Assembly: GCA_041688015.1 (NCBI GenBank)
Contig: JBDNIY010000001.1
Location: 783,063-847,062 of the forward strand
Source: Parvibaculum sp041688015
GTDB taxonomy: Bacteria; Pseudomonadota; Alphaproteobacteria; Parvibaculales; Parvibaculaceae
Direction of reading: 5' to 3'
DNA: 64,000 nt
Both the position numbers and the translations under genes were made by a program. Under the pieces are notes generated by a model. That model saw only the letters and a program-made list of their open reading frames with translations, searched no databases and was not told the DNA's origin. Positions 1 to 7,552 of this stretch are shown piece by piece; position 1 is the first letter of the stretch; each line of letters opens with the position of its first letter.

Positions 1-280
1 CACCGGTATCATCATGGATGCGAGTGACAACCCGTTGCTCTGATGTATAGCTATCGCATCCTGGCCCACCGCGCCATTCAACAACCATTCGCCCTTCAAG
101 GCCCGTCACCGAGCTCGCCGAGGTCGCATGATCAAGGCTGAGGTCATAGACAGCGCGATGAGGCTGAGGTTCGGCCATCCAGACATCACGATGAATAGCA
201 CCCACAATGACGGCGGATACCGCTGTCACAACGGCCAGCATCAAACCAACAAAGGCAAAGCCTCCAGCATTCCGCATCAT
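1..280 (-). CDS. EipB-type (DUF1849) envelope protein, 3' part cut by window
   Basis: The gene reads leftward off the window edge, so only the first 93 residues are visible. They begin with two methionines and a hydrophobic stretch (about residues 6-28) that looks like a signal peptide or signal anchor. This is followed by HRAVYDLSL, a GLEGRMVVEW stretch and CDSYTSEQRVVTR. That order (periplasmic leader, HRAVYDL, repeated beta strands, a conserved Cys) matches the EipB family, periplasmic beta-spiral proteins that help maintain the cell envelope in Brucella. I recognise the family by eye and the C-terminal half is missing. The start is either of the ATG codons at 280 or 277. Confidence 0.7.
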   Translation of the reverse strand, partial: MMRNAGGFAFVGLMLAVVTAVSAVIVGAIHRDVWMAEPQPHRAVYDLSLDHATSASSVTGLEGRMVVEWRGGPGCDSYTSEQRVVTRIHDDTG

Positions 281-433
281 ATCAAGCTCACACTCATTTT
301 GGTCTCACCCACGTCGACACTGACCTTTGCGAAAATCAACATATCAAGTAAACCAGAAGAACCGCAAAGGCACCATCCACTAGCCCGACCACAGGCCCAT
401 TCACAAGCCCACACACTGGTAATATCAGACATC

Positions 434-1384
434 ATGGCTCCACGGCTTCTCATCACCCGCAAATTTCCATCGGAGGTTGAACAACGGGCGGCGCGTTCGT
501 TCCAAGTTGAACCAAACAATGATGATGCCTTGATCGATCAGGCGCAATTGATCGTCCGCGCTGCAGGTCAAGACGCCCTGCTTGTGACTGTCACTGATCG
601 CCTCGACAGAACCACCATTGAACAATTGCCATCGTCTGTCCGGATCATTGCCAGCTTCTCGGTCGGCACTGACCACATCGACATCAAGGCAGCCAACGCC
701 CGCCATATCATCGTCACCAACACGCCGGACGTCCTGACGGACGCCACTGCCGACATCGCCCTGCTGCTATTACTCGGAGCAGCGCGCGGTGCCGCGCAGG
801 GCATGGCCGCCATTCGTGAAAATACATGGGCGAACTGGGCACCAACCGGCATGCTCTCCATCTCGCTAACCGACAAGCGCCTCGGCATCTTCGGCATGGG
901 TCGGATCGGTCAGGCCGTCGCGGCGCGCGCCCGCGCATTTGGCATGACGATCCACTACCACAACCGCCACCCGGTTGACCTTCCCGGCGCCACCTACCAT
1001 CCGATCCTGAAGGACATGTTGGCGCATTCGGATTTTTTATCGATCAATTGCGCCTCTATGCCTGAAACACGCGGCTCGATCAATGTTGAAACGCTAGCTT
1101 GCCTTCCCAAAGGCGCGATTATCGTCAACACCGCCCGCGGCGACATCATCGACGACGACGCGTTGATCGCTGCCCTTCAAACCGGGCACCTAGCGGCCAT
1201 CGGTCTTGATGTCTTTCAGAACGAACCCCACATCGACCCACGCTATCGCACACTCGCGAACGCCTTTCTCTTGCCACACCTTGGCAGCGCCACGGTCGAA
1301 ACCCGCAACGCCATGGGTCACCGCGCCCTTGATAATCTCGATGACTTTTTTGCCGGAAGACCGCCGCGCGACCGTGTCATCTAG
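434..1384 (+). CDS. D-isomer-specific 2-hydroxyacid dehydrogenase (glyoxylate/hydroxypyruvate reductase-like)
   Basis: This 316-residue cytosolic enzyme should reduce a 2-oxoacid such as glyoxylate or hydroxypyruvate with NAD(P)H. The Rossmann signature GMGRIG lies at residues 154-159, and the catalytic set of the family is present: Arg235 in NTARGD, Glu264 in DVFQNEP and His282 in PHLGS. Length fits the family. The reading frame is open upstream to 128, but that extension overlaps the 5' end of the divergent eipB-like gene and has no family resemblance, so I start at the ATG before APRLLITRK. The exact 2-oxoacid cannot be told from sequence; glyoxylate/hydroxypyruvate is the nearest subgroup. 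Confidence 0.9.
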   Translation: MAPRLLITRKFPSEVEQRAARSFQVEPNNDDALIDQAQLIVRAAGQDALLVTVTDRLDRTTIEQLPSSVRIIASFSVGTDHIDIKAANARHIIVTNTPDVLTDATADIALLLLLGAARGAAQGMAAIRENTWANWAPTGMLSISLTDKRLGIFGMGRIGQAVAARARAFGMTIHYHNRHPVDLPGATYHPILKDMLAHSDFLSINCASMPETRGSINVETLACLPKGAIIVNTARGDIIDDDALIAALQTGHLAAIGLDVFQNEPHIDPRYRTLANAFLLPHLGSATVETRNAMGHRALDNLDDFFAGRPPRDRVI

Positions 1385-1405
1385 GCAGCAGATACCTTCA
1401 TATCT

Positions 1406-1451
1406 CGGCAGATATTGCCGACATGCCATCGTATCTCGGTAAATATTACCG
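1406..1451. promoter_or_regulatory. paired 15-bp palindromes upstream of the diguanylate cyclase gene
   Basis: Two related palindromes, CGGCAGATATTGCCG (1406-1420) and CGGTAAATATTACCG (1437-1451), are each preceded by TATCT and start 31 bases apart, about three helical turns. They lie 110-155 bases before the diguanylate cyclase start. Same-face tandem palindromes in a short intergenic region are typical of a transcription-factor operator. I do not recognise the binding protein. Confidence 0.5.
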
Positions 1452-1562
1452 TGGCGGAATATCAAAAGTTTTCATAACTCATTGATTTGAAATGCAGTTA
1501 CTACATGGCAAGCCATTTGCTACATGCACACCAAGCATTTCACCATGGGTTCGGGGGATCAA

Positions 1563-2279
1563 ATGTCACGCGTGAAAATCAGCATAGCTGCGCCAATACC
1601 GTCGCAGACGGACGGGTTGCTCGCCACAAGCGACACAGCAACGACTCGCTTCCGGCATTTTGCCAGCAATGACAGGCTGATCGCTCGCCCCGATCGTCTT
1701 CTAGCTGGCGCACTCAGCTACGCCGCCGAGGCCGAACAACGCATCATGGAACTCAATGCGCGCGTCGCGCAGTTGGAAAGCCTAGCCATCACAGACGAGT
1801 TGACGGGGCTCCTCAACCGCCGTGGATTTGCCAATGTCATGCAGCGCAACCTGCTCAGCGCCGCTCGCTATAATGAAGCGGGTATCCTTGCCTATATTGA
1901 TCTTGATAACTTCAAAGACACCAACGACTGTTTTGGTCATCAAGTCGGCGATGAAGTCTTGCGCGTCGTCGGTCGATACTTGCTGCAAAACGTCCGTGCC
2001 ACAGACTATGCAGCCCGCCTCGGCGGCGACGAATTCGCCATCCTGTTTGTGCGAGCCGAGCAAGCCCCGGCGCGCGAGCGCGCTCGTCAACTCGTTCGTG
2101 GCTTGAACAAACTGTCCATCAAGTCGGATGACGGAAAGGTCGGCATACGTGCAAGCCTCGGCCTTGCCTATTACGACGGCGAAATCACTGCTGATGAACT
2201 GCTCGACCGCGCGGACCGCGCCATGTATGCCGACAAGCATAAGGGTGGTCGCGCCGCGCACCTCATCATCAACGGTTGA
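1563..2279 (+). CDS. diguanylate cyclase, GGDEF domain
   Basis: The protein (238 residues) should make cyclic di-GMP from two GTP. The GGDEF signature is at residues 154-158 with all active-site residues intact. An RATD motif at 145-148, exactly five residues before it, is a canonical inhibitory I-site for product feedback. Residues 48-74 (AEAEQRIMELNARVAQLE) predict a coiled coil leading into the ITDELTGLLNRRGF start of the catalytic domain. There is no transmembrane or recognised sensor domain, and the first 45 residues look disordered. I chose the ATG at 1563 because GGGGGAT stands a few bases before it; ATG codons at 1524 and 1545 are alternatives. A pair of palindromes lies upstream. Confidence 0.93.
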   Translation: MSRVKISIAAPIPSQTDGLLATSDTATTRFRHFASNDRLIARPDRLLAGALSYAAEAEQRIMELNARVAQLESLAITDELTGLLNRRGFANVMQRNLLSAARYNEAGILAYIDLDNFKDTNDCFGHQVGDEVLRVVGRYLLQNVRATDYAARLGGDEFAILFVRAEQAPARERARQLVRGLNKLSIKSDDGKVGIRASLGLAYYDGEITADELLDRADRAMYADKHKGGRAAHLIING

Positions 2280-2285
2280 GACTGC

Positions 2286-3329
2286 TCAAGTGATTATCTC
2301 ACCGGCAGGCTGCTGCTGGGTGATGCAATGAATGACGCCACCACCAGCCGCGATATCAAGCGAAGGCACTTGAACAACCTTGCGATCTGGAAACGCTGCC
2401 GCAATGATCTTGGCCGCAACCTCGTCGTTTGGATCATCAAAACTCGGCATGACGATGCCGCCATTTGCAATATAGAAATTCACATAAGACGTCGAAAGTC
2501 GGCGCCCATCGGCACGTGTACGATTGATCTTGGGTTGTGGAACCTCAATAATTTCGAGCTTGTTTCCTCGCGCATCCTTGGCCGACTCAAGCCGCTTTCG
2601 ATTGTCCTGCATCCGCTTCCAGTTAAGGTCGCTCGTGTCCTCGGGCATATGCAGCAACACACGGCCAAGTCCCGCAAAGCAGCAAATCATATCGACGTGA
2701 CCATCCGTCTCATCATCTTCCAAACCCTCATCAAGCCAGATAATGCGCCGTACACCCAGATGCAGCGCCAGACGCTCTTCGATTTGCTGACGCGTTAGTT
2801 CAGGGTTGCGGTTGTCATTGAGAAGACATTGCTCAGTCGTCAGCAAAGTCCCATAGCCGTCCGCGCAGATGGAGCCTCCCTCAAGAAACATCGGCCCATC
2901 ATATTTTCGCGCTTTGATGTGATCGAGGATGAGCCCACCCACTTTTGCATCATTGTCATAAGGGCCATAGGCATTGCCCCAGGCATTGAACCGCCAATGC
3001 ACCCCGGCCACATGGCCTTTGCCGTCGCTGAGAAAAATCGGGCCGGAATCGCGTGCCCAGGAATCATCGATTTCAATTGTCACCAGTTCAATGTCGCGCC
3101 CGCAGGCCAATCGAGCCTGCGCCTCATCAGCCGGGCAGCACACCATCGTTACAGGCTCGAACGTTCTGATTGCACGAGCAACGCTTGCATAAGAGCGATA
3201 GGCTTGAGGCAATTGCTCGCCCCAAACATCGCCGCGTGAGGGCCATTGCATCCAGCAGCGCGCATGGGGTTCCCATTCGGCTGGCATAAAAAATCCATCG
3301 TCAACTGGCGTACGCTTAGAACTCATCAT
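2286..3329 (-). CDS. aguA: agmatine deiminase
   Basis: The enzyme hydrolyses agmatine to N-carbamoylputrescine and ammonia, the first committed step from arginine-derived agmatine to putrescine. At 347 residues it has the expected length of the peptidylarginine-deiminase-fold family. Seen motifs are WARDSGP (91-97), FLEGGSICADG (148-158), the DETDGHVD stretch (206-213) with the active-site His211, and the nucleophile Cys335 in AGGGVIHCITQQ. The start ATG (3329, next to another at 3326) has GGAG eight bases upstream; a 17-residue in-frame extension is less likely. It converges on the diguanylate cyclase, with only 6 bases between the stops. No N-carbamoylputrescine amidase is present in the window. 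Confidence 0.95.
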   Translation of the reverse strand: MMSSKRTPVDDGFFMPAEWEPHARCWMQWPSRGDVWGEQLPQAYRSYASVARAIRTFEPVTMVCCPADEAQARLACGRDIELVTIEIDDSWARDSGPIFLSDGKGHVAGVHWRFNAWGNAYGPYDNDAKVGGLILDHIKARKYDGPMFLEGGSICADGYGTLLTTEQCLLNDNRNPELTRQQIEERLALHLGVRRIIWLDEGLEDDETDGHVDMICCFAGLGRVLLHMPEDTSDLNWKRMQDNRKRLESAKDARGNKLEIIEVPQPKINRTRADGRRLSTSYVNFYIANGGIVMPSFDDPNDEVAAKIIAAAFPDRKVVQVPSLDIAAGGGVIHCITQQQPAGEIIT

Positions 3330-3444
3330 CAATGATACTCCACCCTCGGCCGGTCGCGCCTTTTCGACCATTCCTGTCATCTATGCTAGGTATAGCGCCT
3401 CGGAGACAAGGCGCAACCTGAGCCATTAAAAAGGAAAGACCAAC

Positions 3445-3912
3445 ATGAGTGGCAAGATCGAAGCACGGCTGAAGGAACTTGGGATCACCTTGCCAAAAGC
3501 GGCTGTGCCCGTAGCAAATTATGTCCCTTATGTCATTACAGGGTCACTGGTTTTTATCTCCGGTCAAGGGCCTATGGGGCCAAGCGGCGTCGCCTATGCA
3601 GGCAAATTGGGACGCGATTTTGACATCGACGAAGGCAAGGCCGCCGCGCGCCTTGCCGCTCTCAATGTCATCGCCCAATTGAAGAATGCGGTGGATGGCG
3701 ACCTTGATCGCGTCACGCGCGTCGTCAAGCTGCTGGGCTTTGTCAACTCGACCCCCGACTTCAACCAGCAGCCATTCGTCATCAACGGTGCTTCTGACCT
3801 GATGGTTGAGGTTTTCGGCGATGCCGGCCGTCATGCCCGCTCGGCGGTATCAACCCCCAGCCTGCCCGTCGATATTGCCGTTGAGGTCGAGGCCATTTTC
3901 GAGATTGGATAG
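3445..3912 (+). CDS. RidA (YjgF/UK114) family protein
   Basis: RidA-type proteins are small trimeric cytosolic enzymes; the archetype hydrolyses reactive 2-aminoacrylate imines from PLP enzymes. This copy has 155 residues, longer than archetypal RidA (about 130), and belongs by its N-terminal EARLKELGI and the GGS-like YVPYVITGSLVFISGQ start to the wider subgroup found near catabolic genes. The key Arg is present as Arg132 in HARSAVSTPSLP, followed by VEVEAIFEI. AAAAAGGAAAG lies before the ATG. Its true substrate is unknown. It is divergent from agmatine deiminase and 27 bases before the DUF482 gene. Confidence 0.9.
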   Translation: MSGKIEARLKELGITLPKAAVPVANYVPYVITGSLVFISGQGPMGPSGVAYAGKLGRDFDIDEGKAAARLAALNVIAQLKNAVDGDLDRVTRVVKLLGFVNSTPDFNQQPFVINGASDLMVEVFGDAGRHARSAVSTPSLPVDIAVEVEAIFEIG

Positions 3913-3939
3913 AGCGGCGCGTCGAATTAAGCTTAGATC

Positions 3940-5136
3940 ATGGGTGACGCAGAACAAGCCATCATCAAGGTAGCGCAAGGGCTGGGTGCGGTTGACCCTG
4001 CGCAATGGGACGCCTGCGCCAATCCGCCGGGCGAACCATTCAATCCGTTTCTTTCACACGCCTTCTTGCTCGCGCTTGAAGAAAGCGGTTCTGCGACGCG
4101 GCACACCGGTTGGATGCCCTATCATCTTTTGTTTGAAGACACATCCGGCGACCTCGCGGGCTGCATGCCCATGTACATCAAGGGCCATAGCCGCGGCGAA
4201 TATGTTTTCGACCACGGCTGGGCCGACGCCTATGAACGCGCGGGCGGCAACTACTATCCAAAGCTGCAAGTCTGCGTGCCCTTCACGCCAGCAACCGGCC
4301 CACGCCTGCTCACCAAACCGGGACCTGGCCGGGCCGCCGCCGAAGACCAACTTCTCGCCGCCGCTCTCGAAGTCGCGCGCCGTACCGGTGTCTCGTCACT
4401 ACACTTCACGTTCCTGCCCGAACGACAATGGACGCAGCTTGGCGAACATGGCCTGCTGCTTCGCAACGACCAGCAATTCCACTGGATCAATCACGACTAC
4501 AAAACGTTCGATGATTTTCTCGCTGATCTGTCATCGCGCAAACGCAAGATGATCCGCAAAGAACGCGAAAAGGCCTTGAGCAACGGCGTCGAAGTCGAGT
4601 GGGTCACCGGCACCGACTTGACCGAAGCCCATTGGGACGCCTTCTTTCAGTTCTACATGGATACCGGCCAACGCAAATGGGGCACGCCTTATCTCACGCG
4701 CGAATTCTTCAGCCTGATCAGCGAGCACATGCCCGATGACACGCTGCTCATCATGGCCAAACGCAATGGACGCATGATTGCAGGTGCGCTGAACTTCATC
4801 GGCTCGGAGGTTTTGTTTGGGCGCAACTGGGGCGCCATCGAACATCACCCCTTTCTGCATTTCGAGTGTTGTTATTATCAAGCCATGGACTTTGCCATCG
4901 CGCACGGCCTGAAGCGCGTGGAGGCAGGCGCACAAGGCGAACACAAACTGGCGCGCGGCTATCTGCCCGCCAAAACCTACAGCGCCCATTGGATCGAGAA
5001 TGAAAGTTTTTCGTCCGCCGTGGCAGACTATCTCAACCGAGAACGCCAGCATGTCGAACACGACATGGAAGTACTCAACACCTTTTCACCTTTCCGCCAT
5101 ACCGACAACACAGCACACCAAGAGGATGACTTTTAG
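3940..5136 (+). CDS. GNAT-like acyltransferase, DUF482 / COG3146 family
   Basis: This 398-residue cytosolic protein belongs to the family annotated as peptidogalycan biosynthesis protein or DUF482, which has a duplicated GNAT fold related to FemABX-type transferases. Family landmarks are NPFLSHAFLLALEESG near the N-terminus, GCMPMYIKGHSRGEYVFDHGWA, RKRKMIRKEREKA in the middle and LKRVEAGAQGEHKLARGY near the C-terminus. The acceptor is not established for the family, so I do not assign one. The next gene, a HIT hydrolase, starts 2 bases after its stop, so the two are almost surely cotranscribed. Confidence 0.88.
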   Translation: MGDAEQAIIKVAQGLGAVDPAQWDACANPPGEPFNPFLSHAFLLALEESGSATRHTGWMPYHLLFEDTSGDLAGCMPMYIKGHSRGEYVFDHGWADAYERAGGNYYPKLQVCVPFTPATGPRLLTKPGPGRAAAEDQLLAAALEVARRTGVSSLHFTFLPERQWTQLGEHGLLLRNDQQFHWINHDYKTFDDFLADLSSRKRKMIRKEREKALSNGVEVEWVTGTDLTEAHWDAFFQFYMDTGQRKWGTPYLTREFFSLISEHMPDDTLLIMAKRNGRMIAGALNFIGSEVLFGRNWGAIEHHPFLHFECCYYQAMDFAIAHGLKRVEAGAQGEHKLARGYLPAKTYSAHWIENESFSSAVADYLNRERQHVEHDMEVLNTFSPFRHTDNTAHQEDDF

Positions 5137-5138
5137 AA

Positions 5139-5558
5139 ATGGCCTATGATCCGAACAACATTTTCGCAAAAATCCTCCGCGGCGAAGCGCCCTGCTTCAA
5201 GGTTTATGAAGACGATAAAACATTCGCCTTCATGGACGTGATGCCACAAGCCGAAGGCCACACGCTCGTCATCCCCAAATTCCCAGCGGAAGATTTATTT
5301 GATCTGGACCCGGACTATGCAGCCGCCGTCGCGCTCACGGTGCAAAAGCTCGCACCAGCCGTGAAGCGCGCCTTTAAAGCGCCGGGCATCATGATCGCCC
5401 AACTGAATGGCACCGAAGCCGGACAGACGGTGTTTCATTTGCATAGCCACATCATTCCGCGCTTCTCAGGCCTTGAAATGAAGCTCCACGCACGGCAAAT
5501 GGCGGACTTTGAATTGCTGAAACAACATGCCGAACGGATCAAAGCGGAGCTGAAATAG
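5139..5558 (+). CDS. HIT family protein (histidine-triad nucleotide hydrolase)
   Basis: HIT proteins hydrolyse nucleoside phosphoramidates and related nucleotides. The 139-residue protein carries the histidine triad H100-L-H102-S-H104 in VFHLHSHIIPR, preceded by GTEAGQTV, the usual layout of the Hint branch. FMDVMPQAEGHTLVIPK (residues 31-47) is the conserved first half. It follows the DUF482 gene by 2 bases, so translational coupling is likely. Nothing in it points to a special substrate. Confidence 0.95.
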   Translation: MAYDPNNIFAKILRGEAPCFKVYEDDKTFAFMDVMPQAEGHTLVIPKFPAEDLFDLDPDYAAAVALTVQKLAPAVKRAFKAPGIMIAQLNGTEAGQTVFHLHSHIIPRFSGLEMKLHARQMADFELLKQHAERIKAELK

Positions 5559-5625
5559 GCATAGATTCGCGGGGCGGGGACAAGCGCACTTAAAGCTCGA
5601 AATAGGCACGAAAAAAGCTCGGAAT

Positions 5626-5718
5626 TTAGAGCTTTTCCTGCACGAATTCGAGCCTTTCCTGCAAGAAGTCGAGGTGTTTGCGCTCTGAGATGTAAATCTC
5701 ACGACAAAAAGCGGGCAT
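5626..5718 (-). CDS. possible small ORF, 30 residues, two coiled-coil heptads
   Basis: Between the HIT gene and the VOC terminator, the minus strand has an ATG-to-TAA frame of 30 codons. It starts MPAFCREIY and ends with two near-identical seven-residue units, LDFLQER and LEFVQEK, encoded by a 21-base imperfect direct repeat. One heptad per DNA repeat, with substitutions that keep hydrophobic and charged positions, suggests selection on the peptide. I see no strong ribosome-binding site and do not recognise a family. It could equally be a chance ORF in a short DNA repeat. Confidence 0.3.
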   Translation of the reverse strand: MPAFCREIYISERKHLDFLQERLEFVQEKL

Positions 5719-5746
5719 ATGTTTATTTTTTGCAGGATAGACAAAA

Positions 5747-5776
5747 AAAGGCGCGACCAGCGATGGCCGCGCCTTT
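5747..5776 (-). terminator. rho-independent terminator after the VOC gene
   Basis: AAAGGCGCG (5747-5755) pairs with CGCGCCTTT (5768-5776). On the minus strand it is followed by a run of T, directly downstream of the VOC gene stop. A second inverted repeat, CATAAGTT/AACTTATG (5779-5800), overlaps the stop codon itself. Confidence 0.8.
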
Positions 5777-5795
5777 CTCATAAGTTGAAAAAAAC

Positions 5796-6167
5796 TTATG
5801 CACCCATATGGAAAGCAACGAGTTTGTTGCCGTCCAGATCGCGAAAATAGCCACCGTAGAACGTGCTGCTACGCTCGCCCGGTGCGCCTTCGTCTGTGCC
5901 GCCCAGCTCGATGGCTTTGGCATAAATTTTGTCCACATTAGCGCGCGAACCGACCGCCAAGGCGATCATGCCGCCATTGCCGATGCAAGCTGCCTCGTCA
6001 TTATGTGGCTTGATGATCCCAAGCATCGGGCCTTGGCCATTCGACCAGAGGATCAGCCGGTCGCCATCTTCCATCGCGCGCTTGGCCCCAAGTTCGCCGA
6101 GCAGCGCATCATAGAACGCACCAGCCTTTTGGCGATCATTACTGCCGAGGGTTACATACCCGATCAT
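5796..6167 (-). CDS. VOC-fold (glyoxalase/dioxygenase-like) protein
   Basis: The 123-residue protein has the vicinal-oxygen-chelate pattern: MIGYVTLGSNDRQKAGAFYDALLGELG at the N-terminus and YGGYFRDLDGNKLVAFHMGA at the C-terminus, where FRDLDGNKL is the usual end of the second beta-alpha-beta unit. Such proteins include lyases, dioxygenases and drug-binding proteins. The usual metal-ligand His in the first strand is absent (GYVTLGS rather than an H-containing strand), so a classic glyoxalase I activity is unlikely. It is followed by a clear terminator and preceded by an NTF2-like gene 35 bases upstream in the same direction. Confidence 0.85.
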   Translation of the reverse strand: MIGYVTLGSNDRQKAGAFYDALLGELGAKRAMEDGDRLILWSNGQGPMLGIIKPHNDEAACIGNGGMIALAVGSRANVDKIYAKAIELGGTDEGAPGERSSTFYGGYFRDLDGNKLVAFHMGA

Positions 6168-6202
6168 TTCATTCTCCCTGTTGATTTTCGTTTTTTATTA
6201 GA

Positions 6203-6586
6203 TCACGGCGCAAAACTGGATCGCGCCTTGATGCCCCAATGACCATTTTCATTAGTCACGACATAGATTGAATCATAGTGCCCAATAACACTTTCGTCCT
6301 CGCGATATCGCGTGAAACGCGTGTCAAAATGCACTTTCTCAAGACCGGTGTGAATGACGTCGCGCCGATCCCATCCTGAATGATGCCAGCCCTCACCAAG
6401 CGCATTGTCAAACATCGTCGGCTTGTGAAATCCGGGTTCAATGATGGTCAGCGTATTGGATGCCAGACGCACGCTGGGGAAATTAAACGTCTTTTCCCAT
6501 GCAGGCAAATCGCGCGCATTGAACGCGGCCATGAAGTCATCAAGACAGGTCATAGCCGCATTAATGCTATCTGAAAAATCGCTCAC
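6203..6586 (-). CDS. NTF2-like / SnoaL-fold protein
   Basis: The protein has about 127 residues and resembles small NTF2-like proteins: an N-terminal helix LDDFMAAFNARDLPAWEKTFNFPSVRLASNT, then strands ending in HYDSIYVVTNENGHWGIKARSSFAP. Members bind or isomerise small molecules, and no catalytic set is evident here. The frame is open to an ATG at 6631, but the GTG at 6586 has GGAAGGGAAAGA immediately upstream and gives a natural N-terminus (SDFSDSINAAM), so I prefer it. It probably shares a transcript with the VOC gene downstream. Function is unknown. Confidence 0.72.
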   Translation of the reverse strand: MSDFSDSINAAMTCLDDFMAAFNARDLPAWEKTFNFPSVRLASNTLTIIEPGFHKPTMFDNALGEGWHHSGWDRRDVIHTGLEKVHFDTRFTRYREDESVIGHYDSIYVVTNENGHWGIKARSSFAP

Positions 6587-6678
6587 TCTTTCCCTTCCAT
6601 CAAATGATGCTGATTGTTTCTCAAATATCAATCAGTGTTTATTGGCAAATAAAAATACCTTTTGGAAACGAGAAAAAG

Positions 6679-7486
6679 ATGCCGAAAACGGTAATCCGAC
6701 AAGCCGTTACTTGCGCCGTTATCGGAGTTTTTTTTCATCCTCTTTCCCACCCGTTCCTACTCAAGTTCGAATGATCTCGGAATTCTATCCTCTGATCAAA
6801 TAGCCTCATCTCAAAAAATCTACGTCAAAAACATCTACCCGAAAAATTCATTCCCAATTTCTATGCGAATGCCGGTCTAACAATAGACGATCCAAACAAC
6901 TCCAAATTTGAAGTCACCATCTTACGGACAAATACGAATTCGTATGTCCAGAATCTTAATAAAATTTTCATGGCCGTATCACCTCTACTTCACGCAGCCT
7001 TTAAATGCGACGGAAATTTGGATCTGAAAAAGAAGAATTCGTTCGAGATGATTGGAACGATTCCGACCAATAATCATGCTGCCCCATCAAGGATATTCAA
7101 GGACACTTGGAAGTTCCAGCTCTGCCAGCACCTCAGTAACATCAATTTCCTAGTCGTCGAGACTCAGAAGGAAATCCAACAATTTCAACTTTTTTACATT
7201 GGCAAATCGGCCGCCGATGTTCAACTCTTGATAGACACCAACAACGCCACATCCCTCCTCGCCGCAACCGAACTGGCCAAAGACGGCGCTCATTGATGCG
7301 AAGGTTACCGGGGGCTCCCCCGCAGCAGGGCGATGGACCGAAGATTGGAGATATGCGTACTGCCGAAAAATCGGGACCTTTGGCGTGACTTTTTCGCCCT
7401 CACCAAATCTGGGTGACCACCGTAGCAACGCGCCCAATGCGGGAACCATCTTTGACGCCAAGCTAAAGAACGTTGAACCCTTTTAG
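6679..7486 (+). pseudogene. secreted protein of unknown function, broken by frameshifts
   Basis: Coding-like sequence continues over about 800 bases but changes frame three times. It opens with ATG and MPKTVIRQAVTCAVIGVFF, a good signal peptide. Frame 1 fails in an 8-T run (6728-6735); one T fewer would continue into frame 2 through FILFPTRSYSSS. Frame 2 fails near AAAAA (6842-6846); one A more would restore frame 1 through IPNFYANAGLTIDDPNNSKFE to about 7235-7290. Another shift then gives the end ALIDAKVTGGSP, GRWTEDWRYAYCRKIGTFGV and FDAKLKNVEPF. W-x-E-x-W, Cys-x-K and a final GTIF recall small exported proteins of alphaproteobacteria. The total would be about 265 residues. Two shifts in homopolymers mean sequencing error is as possible as decay. 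Base composition is more AT-rich than the neighbours. Confidence 0.55.
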
Positions 7487-7503
7487 AGCGCGACCCTCAT
7501 AAA

Positions 7504-7531
7504 AACGGCCCGGAAAAACATCCGGGCCGTT
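7504..7531. terminator. bidirectional rho-independent terminator
   Basis: AACGGCCCGG (7504-7513) pairs perfectly with CCGGGCCGTT (7522-7531). An A-run lies on the left and TTTCATTTT on the right, so it can end transcription from the left (broken secreted-protein gene) and from the right (clpA). Confidence 0.85.
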
Positions 7532-7552
7532 TCATTTTACCTCAGCCGCGTC

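Noticed and set aside
128..433. N-terminal extension of the 2-hydroxyacid dehydrogenase
   Set aside because: It overlaps the eipB-like 5' end on the other strand and does not resemble the enzyme family.
7150..7461. 103-codon minus-strand frame inside the broken secreted-protein gene
   Set aside because: The plus-strand frames read as a coherent exported protein, and the minus frame lacks a ribosome site and family features.
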